Of a DNA stretch of 6,006 nt, positions 1-4,564 are shown piece by piece (position 1 is the first letter of the stretch; every line of letters starts with the position of its first letter). The position numbers and the translations under genes are program-made. Source of the stretch: Oscillospiraceae bacterium. Lineage in GTDB: Bacteria > Bacillota > Clostridia > Oscillospirales > Ruminococcaceae. The notes beneath the pieces are model-generated. The model saw only the letters and a program-made list of their open reading frames with translations, did not search any database and was not told the DNA's origin. The stretch is from assembly GCA_029062865.1 (NCBI GenBank), contig JAIDPG010000342.1:1-6006 (forward strand), read 5' to 3'.

Positions 1-1523
1 CAACGGCGCGGTGCGCGGCGGTCGGGAACAAAACTCACGCGCTGGCTGAACGAAAATGCGGGCTTATTATGTTCACGATCGTCGGGGTGCTCGGCAGCGC
101 GGCTGTAGCGGTTTTCGCGAATCCGTTCGCGGAGCATATCGCCTGTTCTCCGCAAAGCGCGGCGGCTATAGTCTGCATCGCGCCCGCCGTGGCGCTATGC
201 TGCGCGGCTTCGGTACTGCGCGGATACCGCGAGGGGCTTTCAAACGTTATGCCGTCCGCGGCGGCTTCTGTCGCCGAGGCGCTGTCCAGAGCGATTTTCG
301 GTCTGGGGCTCTCGTACGCGGTGATCTTCTGGTCGAAAAGCGCGTTCTTAAACGGCAAAAGCGTATTCGGCGTTGACTGCGCGAGCCTTGAACAGGCGTA
401 CTCCGCGGCGCTTCCCTACGCTGCCGCGGGAGCGATCCTCGCCGTGAGCATAAGCGAGCTTTTCGGGCTTATCACTCTTATAATCAACGAAAAACGCGCG
501 AAGAACATCGAGCCGCTTCCCCCGCGGTGCAGCTACTGCCGCCGAAAGATCTGCCGCGGGCTTATCAAGGATATAATCCCGATCGCGGCTTCGGCGCTGG
601 CGGTGAACGCCGTCTCGTTCGTCGATCTGCTGACGGTCACAAGAACGCTCTCGATGTCCGCGAAAATGTACCCGGAGTTCTATAACGAGACGTTCGGCGG
701 GATCTTCGCGAGCTGCGGCGGCATTGAGGGGCTGCCGAACTTTATGTACGGGAGCTACACGGGCATTGCGATGTCGCTTTTTATGATGATACCGTCGTTT
801 GCGGGAATGACGGAAAAGACCTCCGCGCCTGAGATAACCGCCGCGTGGGAGCGCAAGGACGCCGAGACGCTGACAAGGAAAATCACCTTACAAATAAAAG
901 CCTGCTCGCTTATCGCCTGCCCTGCGTGCTTCGGGGCGGCGGCGCTGGCGCAGCCGATCATGCAGACGCTTTACAGAACGCGCTCCGCGGAGATCTCCGT
1001 CTGCCTCGAGTCATTCGTGATACTCTGCCTCGGCGGGATCTTTATGGTGCTCGCGTCGTCGATGTTCGGGATCTTTCAGTCGATCGGCAAGGCGCACGTG
1101 CCTTTAATTCTGATGATCTGCTCCGTTCTTATCAAATTAGTGCTCAATCCGCTGCTTATTTCAATCCCGAGCCTTAACATCGCGGGTGCGGCGCTTTCGA
1201 GCGTGATAGGCTATGTTTTTATGACGGTTGGCGGCGCTCTTAAGCTGAGAAAGTATCTCCCGCAAAAAATCGGACTGTTCAGGACGGTTTTTCCGACGCT
1301 GCTTTGCGGAATCGGCTGCGGAGCGGCGGCGTTTTTCGCTTATAAATTGCTCAACGACAAGCTCAAAAGTGTAACAAATCTGTTTGTTTCGGTAATTATA
1401 GGCGCGGCTTTTTATGCAATTTTACTGATTTTGACAGGCGTTTTTCGTACAAACGGCATAATAAAGCGGAAAAATGAAGAAAATTTTCAAAAAACACTTG
1501 CAAAACAAGACAAAATAGGTTAA
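1..1523 (+). CDS. spoVB: SpoVB/MurJ-like polysaccharide (lipid II-type) flippase, 5'-truncated by window edge
   Basis: Integral membrane protein of the MVF/MATE-like flippase superfamily. SpoVB relatives are thought to move lipid-linked peptidoglycan precursors across the membrane, in SpoVB's case for spore cortex synthesis. The reading frame is open from the first full codon (base 3) with no stop upstream, so the ATG at 69 is not a credible start and has no Shine-Dalgarno before it. About 506 residues are visible and by family comparison roughly 50 N-terminal residues are missing. Diagnostic is the LRGYREG segment (bases about 216-236) followed by a PSAAASVAEALSR stretch, matching the family's RGYxQGxxxMxPxAxSQxxEQ region. 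Further hydrophobic helices run to the end, with a conserved-looking GxxIKLVLNPLLI segment near 1120-1160. A basic, cysteine-rich loop (RCSYCRRKIC, bases about 525-555) is unusual. Its neighbour mazG starts 37 bases downstream, as in the yabM-yabN pair of Bacillus. The family is secure; the choice of SpoVB over another MurJ-like paralogue rests partly on context. Confidence 0.85.
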   Translation, partial: TARCAAVGNKTHALAERKCGLIMFTIVGVLGSAAVAVFANPFAEHIACSPQSAAAIVCIAPAVALCCAASVLRGYREGLSNVMPSAAASVAEALSRAIFGLGLSYAVIFWSKSAFLNGKSVFGVDCASLEQAYSAALPYAAAGAILAVSISELFGLITLIINEKRAKNIEPLPPRCSYCRRKICRGLIKDIIPIAASALAVNAVSFVDLLTVTRTLSMSAKMYPEFYNETFGGIFASCGGIEGLPNFMYGSYTGIAMSLFMMIPSFAGMTEKTSAPEITAAWERKDAETLTRKITLQIKACSLIACPACFGAAALAQPIMQTLYRTRSAEISVCLESFVILCLGGIFMVLASSMFGIFQSIGKAHVPLILMICSVLIKLVLNPLLISIPSLNIAGAALSSVIGYVFMTVGGALKLRKYLPQKIGLFRTVFPTLLCGIGCGAAAFFAYKLLNDKLKSVTNLFVSVIIGAAFYAILLILTGVFRTNGIIKRKNEENFQKTLAKQDKIG

Positions 1524-1526
1524 AAT
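1498..1526 (+). promoter_or_regulatory. Probable sigma-A promoter for mazG
   Basis: TTGCAA at 1498-1503 (4 of 6 to TTGACA) and TAAAAT at 1521-1526 (5 of 6 to TATAAT) are separated by exactly 17 bases in an A-rich stretch. The -10 box coincides with the stop codon of the spoVB-like gene. A start of transcription near 1533 would give a leader of about 28 bases before the GTG of mazG. This is read from the sequence and could be chance in AT-rich DNA. Confidence 0.5.
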
Positions 1527-1560
1527 ATAAATGCAGAAACATATTTAGGGAGGTCGGGTA

Positions 1561-2403
1561 GTGTTGGATTTTGATTTTCAATTCAAGAGCCGATACGGAA
1601 TTGACGATCTGCTGAAGATAATGAAAATTCTGCGCTCGGAGAACGGATGTCCGTGGGATAAGGTTCAAACGCATGAAAGCATACGCACCGATCTTATCGA
1701 GGAATGTTACGAGGTCTGTGAGGGAATTGACAGCAACAGCCCCAAGATATTGAAAGAGGAGCTGGGCGACCTGCTTATGCAGGTGGTGTTCCACGCGGAA
1801 ATAGAAGCCGAGCAGAACAACTTCGATTTCAACGATGTCTGCAACGATATTTGCCAAAAGCTTATATTCAGGCATCCCCACGTGTTCGGAGAAGGCGACA
1901 AAAAAATAAAGGCCGACACCGAAGACGAGGTATTGAAAAACTGGGACGCGTTAAAAAAGGCGTCAAAACAACAAAACACATATACGGAAACGCTGGAAAG
2001 CGTGCCCAAGACCTTCCCCGCCCTGCTCAGGGGCGAAAAGGTTTGCAAGCGCGCGGCACGTGCGGGTCTTCCGATAAATAACGCCGAGAATTGCGTAGAA
2101 AAGATAAAAGCAGACCTCGACGTGCTTATTCGTCGTGCTTCTACAGAACTCGCGGATACAGGGGAAATATCCGAGGAGTTTGCACAAAATCAACATATAT
2201 TTGGGGAAATATTGTTAAGTTTTTGTAATTTAAGCAGAATTTTGAAGTTTGACGGCGAAAAAGCCTTGACATATTCAACAAATCGGTTTATAATGGCATT
2301 TAGGGCTGTCGAAAACGAGATCATCAAACAGGGTGGTTCGTTGGACAAGCTCTCAGACGAAGCATTGAGCCTTGCGGCCAGTAAAGTCATTAGCGGCGTT
2401 TGA
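1561..2403 (+). CDS. mazG: MazG nucleoside triphosphate pyrophosphohydrolase
   Basis: MazG hydrolyses (d)NTPs to the monophosphate plus pyrophosphate and removes aberrant nucleotides in the cytoplasm. The 280-residue product has the two-domain length of typical MazG (E. coli about 263). The N-terminal domain shows the family landmarks NGCPWDKxQTH (28-38), EExxE (47-51), EELGD (66-70) and FRHPHVFG (103-110), then NWDALK (127-132) and the linker VPKTFPALLRGEKVCKRAA (148-166). The metal-binding acidic residues are therefore present in domain 1. The second copy (about 179-250) has lost most of them: EExxE is replaced by ADLDV (184-188) and the second motif reads HIFGE (212-216). There is no fused tetrapyrrole methylase domain, unlike B. 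subtilis YabN. The GTG start is chosen because AGGGAGG at 1547-1553 lies 7 bases upstream and an in-frame TAG sits at 1546-1548. The gene's 3' end also contains the hup promoter. Confidence 0.95.
   Translation: MLDFDFQFKSRYGIDDLLKIMKILRSENGCPWDKVQTHESIRTDLIEECYEVCEGIDSNSPKILKEELGDLLMQVVFHAEIEAEQNNFDFNDVCNDICQKLIFRHPHVFGEGDKKIKADTEDEVLKNWDALKKASKQQNTYTETLESVPKTFPALLRGEKVCKRAARAGLPINNAENCVEKIKADLDVLIRRASTELADTGEISEEFAQNQHIFGEILLSFCNLSRILKFDGEKALTYSTNRFIMAFRAVENEIIKQGGSLDKLSDEALSLAASKVISGV
2266..2294 (+). promoter_or_regulatory. Consensus sigma-A promoter inside mazG, driving hup
   Basis: TTGACA at 2266-2271 and TATAAT at 2289-2294 are both perfect consensus hexamers with the optimal 17-base spacer. 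They lie within mazG codons (ALTYSTNRFIM) on the coding strand. Transcription should begin near 2301 and run through the last about 100 bases of mazG into hup, giving a leader of about 168 bases. A promoter this strong fits the abundant HU protein. Confidence 0.85.
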
Positions 2404-2432
2404 CTGCGCTTATCGTTTGGGATAAGGCGCGG
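2404..2432 (+). other. Stem-loop in the hup leader
   Basis: Just after the mazG stop, GCGCTTATC (2406-2414) can pair with GATAAGGCGC (2421-2430) with one bulged G and a 6-base loop. One more G-C and one G-U pair can extend the base. No T-run follows, so this is not an intrinsic terminator. It lies about 25 bases before the hup Shine-Dalgarno site and might end mazG mRNA decay or shape hup translation; that role is inference. Confidence 0.45.
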
Positions 2433-2469
2433 TTGCCGTTAGATAGAAAATTTTTGGAGGTTTTTCAAC

Positions 2470-2757
2470 ATGACAAAGGCAGAATTAGTAGATGCGGTTG
2501 CTAAGAAGGTAGACGACGACAAGCTTACCAAGAAGCTTGCTGAGTCCACTGTAAAGGCAGTTATTGAGACAATCACCGAGACTCTTGCAAAGGGCGAGTC
2601 TATCCAGCTGGTAGGCTTCGGTACTTTCGAGGTTCGTGATCGCGCAGCGAGAAAGGGTATCAACCCGCGCACCGGAAAGCAGATCAAGATCGCAGCTACG
2701 AAGGTTCCCGCTTTCAAAGCCGGCAGAGCTCTTAAGGATGCTGTAAGCAAGAAGTAA
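2470..2757 (+). CDS. hup: DNA-binding protein HU
   Basis: Small histone-like nucleoid protein that binds and bends DNA as a dimer. The 95-residue product matches the HU family along its whole length: N-terminal helices from MTKAELVDAVAKK, the dimer-core GFGTFEVRDRAARKG (49-63), and the DNA-binding arm with NPRTGKQIKI (65-74), where P66 is the expected base-intercalating proline. It ends with VPAFKAGRALKDAV, the usual C-terminal helix. HU rather than IHF is favoured because clostridia use HU and the arm has the HU-type RKGxNPxTG signature. The ATG has GGAGG at 2456-2460, 9 bases upstream. Codon use differs from the flanking genes: 15 of 16 lysines are AAG, as expected for a highly expressed gene. 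It is driven by the consensus promoter inside mazG and closed by a strong terminator. Its position between mazG and rqcP differs from the Bacillus order, where yabN and yabO are adjacent. Confidence 0.97.
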   Translation: MTKAELVDAVAKKVDDDKLTKKLAESTVKAVIETITETLAKGESIQLVGFGTFEVRDRAARKGINPRTGKQIKIAATKVPAFKAGRALKDAVSKK

Positions 2758-2786
2758 TTGCTTTAAAATTATTGTCCGGACGCAGG

Positions 2787-2820
2787 GGCGGCGAGGTTTT
2801 CCTCGCCGCCTTTTGTTGTT
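2787..2820 (+). terminator. Intrinsic terminator after hup
   Basis: A perfect 10-bp GC-rich stem, GGCGGCGAGG (2787-2796) with CCTCGCCGCC (2801-2810), is closed by a TTTT loop and followed by TTTTGTTGTT. It begins 29 bases after the hup stop. As no promoter is visible between it and rqcP, rqcP probably depends on partial read-through. Confidence 0.92.
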
Positions 2821-2840
2821 CCGCGCCGCTGTTTGTGAAT

Positions 2841-2845
2841 GGAGG
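2841..2845 (+). promoter_or_regulatory. Shine-Dalgarno site that fixes the rqcP start
   Basis: GGAGG at 2841-2845 overlaps an in-frame upstream ATG at 2839, which therefore cannot use it. The ATG at 2851 is 5 bases downstream and yields the MRLDKFLK N-terminus conserved in the family. Confidence 0.85.
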
Positions 2846-2850
2846 TTTTT

Positions 2851-3087
2851 ATGAGACTTGATAAATTTCTGAAAGTATCGCGGCTGATAAAGCGCAGAAC
2901 GGTCGCGAACGAGGCGTGCGACGCGGAGAAGGTTCTCGTAAACGGCAAAGCCGCGCGGGCTTCGTATGAGGTGAAGATCGGGGATATTATCGAAATCCTG
3001 ATTGGAAAGCCGCTAAAGGTACGCGTGCTCGACGTTCGCGAGTTCTCGAAAAAAGAGGAAGCGTCGGCGCTTTACGAAGCCGTTTAA
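2851..3087 (+). CDS. rqcP: RqcP (YabO/Hsp15-type) S4-domain RNA-binding protein of ribosome quality control
   Basis: A 78-residue protein made almost entirely of an S4 RNA-binding domain. In B. subtilis RqcP (YabO) works with RqcH on stalled 50S subunits to support poly-alanine tailing of the nascent chain. The sequence matches the family from the first residue: MRLDKFLKVSRLIKRRTVANE (1-21), then VLVNGKAARASYEVKIGDIIEI (28-49), and a C-terminal SKKEEASALYEAV. The conserved arginines R2 and R16, positions implicated in RNA contact in this family, are present. The start is set at 2851, not 2839, because the Shine-Dalgarno site overlaps the earlier ATG. It lies between two strong terminators, with no promoter seen in the 30 bases after the first one, so it is probably expressed by read-through from hup. 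Hsp15 (HslR) is the proteobacterial relative; the short length and the yabO position favour RqcP. Confidence 0.93.
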   Translation: MRLDKFLKVSRLIKRRTVANEACDAEKVLVNGKAARASYEVKIGDIIEILIGKPLKVRVLDVREFSKKEEASALYEAV

Positions 3088-3118
3088 AAAACTCCCCTCT
3101 TTGGAGGGGAGTTTTTTT
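3086..3118 (+). terminator. Intrinsic terminator after rqcP
   Basis: ACTCCCCTC (3091-3099) pairs perfectly with GAGGGGAGT (3104-3112) around a TTTG loop, followed by six further T residues to 3118. The preceding A-run (3086-3090) extends the stem as A-T pairs and begins inside the rqcP stop codon. The A-run could also let it work on the opposite strand, although no - strand gene is seen nearby. Confidence 0.93.
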
Positions 3119-3154
3119 AATATACAATGTATAATGTACAATTGACAATTCTGG

Positions 3155-3180
3155 TGTCCGCCTTCGGCGGACATTTTTTT
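3155..3180 (+). terminator. Second intrinsic terminator, inside the repeat element
   Basis: TGTCCGCC (3155-3162) pairs with GGCGGACA (3166-3173) around a TTC loop, an 8-bp perfect stem followed by seven T residues (3174-3180). It backs up the rqcP terminator 37 bases upstream and works only for + strand transcription, since no T-run exists on the other side. Confidence 0.8.
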
Positions 3181-3240
3181 ATTGCAGGCTAACAGTAATG
3201 GTGACACAAACACCCTGCGGGTAAAGTACAATCTAAATCC

Positions 3241-3255
3241 GCGCGCGAAGCGCGC
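3241..3255. other. GC-rich hairpin within the repeat element
   Basis: GCGCGC (3241-3246) and GCGCGC (3250-3255) flank a GAA triplet and form a 6-bp hairpin. It is followed directly by the right arm of the inverted repeat and has no T-run, so it is structural and not a terminator. Confidence 0.55.
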
Positions 3256-3296
3256 TCCATAATTGTTAATTGTGCATTTTCAATTGGGCATTGTTT

Positions 3297-3325
3297 TCAT
3301 ATTCCTCTCTCCTTTTGCATATAAT
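3297..3325 (+). promoter_or_regulatory. Probable sigma-E (sporulation mother-cell) promoter for yabP-yabQ
   Basis: TCATATT at 3297-3303 resembles the sigma-E -35 (G/T-A/C-ATATT). CATATAAT at 3318-3325 matches the -10 consensus CATACAnT at all but one defined position. The spacer is 14 bases, which is right for sigma-E. Transcription would begin near 3332, leaving a leader of about 20 bases that includes the yabP ribosome site GGGGGTGA (3340-3347). B. subtilis yabP and yabQ are known sigma-E-controlled genes, which supports this reading. Confidence 0.65.
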
Positions 3326-3351
3326 TTACCAAAATAAACGGGGGTGAAATT

Positions 3352-3624
3352 ATGCAAAAGACAACCGCGGCGGCGCCTCATAATCTGATAATGGAAAACC
3401 GCAAGGCAATGAGGATCTCGGGCGTTAAGGACATCGACAGCTTTTCGGAGAGCCGAATTGTGCTGAGCACGGTTATGGGCGAGCTGGTTATAAAGGGCGA
3501 CGACCTGCATATCGGAGAGCTTGACGCGCAAAGCGGAGACCTTTCGATGACGGGGTGCATAACCTCGATCGTATACAGCAGGCACTCCGTTATGGACGGA
3601 CCCATGAAAAAGCTGTTCAGGTAA
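3352..3624 (+). CDS. yabP: Sporulation protein YabP
   Basis: A 90-residue protein of the YabP/YqfC family, needed in the mother cell during sporulation in Bacillus; its molecular activity is not established. The family pattern is visible: NRKAMRISGVKDIDSFSESRIVL (16-38), then STVMGELVIKGDDLHIGELD (39-58), a turn GDLSMTGCI (62-70) and a C-terminal tyrosine-containing strand SIVYS. This is a compact beta-rich fold with no signal peptide or membrane helix. The length fits the family (about 90-100). The ATG follows a GGGGGTGA ribosome site whose G-run ends 7 bases upstream. It is the first gene after the sigma-E-type promoter, and yabQ follows 31 bases after its stop, so the two form a sporulation operon. 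The identification rests on both sequence pattern and the rqcP-yabP-yabQ-divIC order. Confidence 0.93.
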   Translation: MQKTTAAAPHNLIMENRKAMRISGVKDIDSFSESRIVLSTVMGELVIKGDDLHIGELDAQSGDLSMTGCITSIVYSRHSVMDGPMKKLFR

Positions 3625-3655
3625 CGGCGGATTTGCTTATTTGGAGGAATGAAAA

Positions 3656-4198
3656 ATGAACGTGTCTATACCCGACTGCTTTATGATAGCGTTTGCCGCA
3701 GGGCTGATTTTCGGACTGGTTTATGAGGCAATTCGCATCGTTCGGCTGATTTTGCGGTTTCGCGCGGCGGTGTTTTTGTGCGATCTGGTATTCTTTATTC
3801 TGGCGGCGATGTTTGTCTGCAAGCTCTCGGAGTTCCTCGGGAATTACGTGCGGCTGTACACCGTCCTGGGCTTCGGCGCAGGGATATTTACGTATATCGT
3901 GACGATCGGGAGGATATTCAACGTGCTTGAAAGCGCGGCTTCTATCGCTTGGCGGAGGACAATCGGGCGGGCGCTTCGTTTTTTATTGAGAACAGCGCGG
4001 AATTTAGTGGGTAAAATTCGCCATAAGGCGCGGGAGGTTTTTGTTAAAATTCACGAATATTCGGAGAATTTGGAAAAAAAGCGGCTTGAGCGCTTGCATT
4101 TAAGCCAAGAAATGGTGTATAATAATGTGGGGAATGATAATATTGGGGAAGGGGAAAAAGCTCATGTTATACAAGCAAAAGTCAGAAAAAGCCCATGA
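3656..4198 (+). CDS. yabQ: Spore cortex biosynthesis protein YabQ
   Basis: A 180-residue membrane protein of the YabQ family. In B. subtilis, yabQ mutants fail to build the spore cortex, and the protein sits in the membranes around the forespore. Three hydrophobic helices are visible at about 8-26, 37-55 and 67-85, with the family pattern GLIFGLVYEAIRIVR (16-30), a conserved aspartate at the start of helix 2 (CDLVFF, 42-47) and YVRLYTVLGFGAG (64-76). A long, strongly basic cytoplasmic tail follows (about 98-145, rich in R and K), then a poorly conserved end. GGAGG at 3643-3647 lies 8 bases before the ATG. The last 35 bases overlap the start of divIC, and the tail codons carry a probable promoter for that gene, which may explain the low conservation of the final residues. 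Confidence 0.92.
   Translation: MNVSIPDCFMIAFAAGLIFGLVYEAIRIVRLILRFRAAVFLCDLVFFILAAMFVCKLSEFLGNYVRLYTVLGFGAGIFTYIVTIGRIFNVLESAASIAWRRTIGRALRFLLRTARNLVGKIRHKAREVFVKIHEYSENLEKKRLERLHLSQEMVYNNVGNDNIGEGEKAHVIQAKVRKSP
4094..4123 (+). promoter_or_regulatory. Probable sigma-A promoter for divIC, inside yabQ
   Basis: A perfect TATAAT at 4118-4123 is preceded by TTGCAT at 4094-4099 (3 of 6) with an 18-base spacer. Transcription would begin near 4130, about 34 bases before the divIC ATG at 4164. It would give divIC, needed in growing cells, an expression route independent of the sporulation promoter ahead of yabP. Confidence 0.5.
4149..4154 (+). promoter_or_regulatory. Ribosome binding site that favours the 4164 start of divIC
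   Basis: AAGGGG at 4149-4154 lies 9 bases before the ATG at 4164. The in-frame ATGs at 4125 and 4134 have no comparable site and would precede or sit at the start of the mRNA made from the internal promoter. Confidence 0.65.
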
Positions 4199-4490
4199 GA
4201 AGAGGCAGCATGGGCTCGTTAGAATTCTTGCCTTTGCCGCGATAATTATTACTGTGGTTTTTGTCGGGTATACGATAATTTCCGACAACATCAAAATCCG
4301 CGAATACAAACAGCAGCTAGCCGAGCTTACGGCGCAGACGAACGCCGTAAACGCGAAAAACGAACAGATCACGGGGTATCTTGAAAACTCCAAAAAGCTG
4401 GAGGAATATATTGAAATGATCGCTCGCGATAAGCTGGATTTTGCCAACGGCGACGAAAAAATATTCTATGTTGTTCCCGCGGGGAATTAA
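4164..4490 (+). CDS. divIC: Septum formation initiator DivIC (FtsB-like)
   Basis: A single-pass membrane division protein. In Firmicutes DivIC acts with FtsL and DivIB at the septum to control peptidoglycan synthesis. With the start at 4164 it has 108 residues: a short, charged cytoplasmic N-terminus (1-17), one transmembrane helix (about 18-39, LVRILAFAAIIITVVFVGYTII), an extracytoplasmic coiled coil (about 42-82, heptad-like with leucines and isoleucines), and the family ending YIEMIARDKLDFANGDEKIFY (82-102), in which ARDKL and the acidic-K-hydrophobic end are diagnostic. An in-frame ATG at 4125 would add 13 residues but lacks a ribosome site. The 35-base overlap with yabQ suggests translational coupling during sporulation. 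FtsL is the main alternative, but the ARDKL ending and position after yabQ favour DivIC. Confidence 0.92.
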   Translation: MLYKQKSEKAHEKRQHGLVRILAFAAIIITVVFVGYTIISDNIKIREYKQQLAELTAQTNAVNAKNEQITGYLENSKKLEEYIEMIARDKLDFANGDEKIFYVVPAGN

Positions 4491-4502
4491 ATTTTGATTT
4501 TT

Positions 4503-4527
4503 AAGGGGCGGTTATCCTCCCCTTTTT
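4503..4527 (+). terminator. Intrinsic terminator after divIC
   Basis: AAGGGG (4503-4508) pairs with CCCCTT (4519-4524). An inner GG/CC pair (4510-4511 with 4516-4517) is separated by one C-T mismatch, and the loop is TTAT. A run of five T residues (4523-4527) follows, partly shared with the stem. It is weaker than the two upstream terminators, so some read-through into cls is possible. Confidence 0.75.
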
Positions 4528-4564
4528 GCTTTCTCAAAAATATAATTATTATAAGGAAACGTGA

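Larger units (their letters stand above)
3124..3294. repeat. MITE-like intergenic element with imperfect terminal inverted repeats
   Basis: The arm at 3133-3154 (AATGTACAATTG then ACAATTCTGG) matches the reverse complement of 3257-3278 at 19 of 22 positions. Two of the three mismatches would be G-U pairs in RNA. A further ACAATG/CATTGT pair (3124-3129 with 3289-3294) lies outside after unequal gaps of 3 and 10 bases. Between the arms are a terminator-type hairpin (3155-3173) and a GCGCGC-GAA-GCGCGC hairpin (3241-3255). No coding capacity is evident and no clear target-site duplication was found. The architecture resembles the small, non-coding, foldable repeats scattered in clostridial intergenic regions; that it is repeated elsewhere in this genome is inference. 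Confidence 0.55.

Noticed and set aside
69..71. ATG at 69 as the start of the flippase gene
   Set aside because: The frame is open upstream to base 3, no ribosome site precedes it, and starting here would remove the first helices needed by the family.
1431..1462. TTGACA at 1431 with CATAAT at 1457 as another mazG promoter
   Set aside because: The spacer is 20 bases, too long for sigma-A, and a better-spaced pair lies closer to mazG.
1396..2196. Several 70-160-codon - strand frames opposite the spoVB-like gene and mazG
   Set aside because: They lie opposite clear + strand coding sequence, their products show no recognisable family pattern, and they are explained by the composition of the coding strand.
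2839..2841. ATG at 2839 as the rqcP start
   Set aside because: It overlaps the GGAGG site itself, and would add MEVF before the conserved MRLDKFLK start.
3013..3231. A 72-codon - strand frame spanning the rqcP end, its terminator and the repeat
   Set aside because: It reads through two hairpins and the end of a real gene, with no recognisable product.
3124..3294. Riboswitch or CRISPR interpretation of the structured intergenic region
   Set aside because: There are no direct repeats with regular spacers, and no known riboswitch core was recognised. The structure is dominated by simple inverted repeats followed by a promoter, not by a leader reading into yabP.
3119..3303. Target-site duplication flanking the intergenic repeat
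   Set aside because: Short ATAT strings occur on both sides, but at unequal distances from the inverted arms and in AT-rich DNA, so they are not evidence of insertion.
4541..4546. TATAAT at 4541 as a cls promoter
   Set aside because: No -35 is found at 16-18 bases, and transcription would begin at the cls ribosome site, leaving no usable leader.
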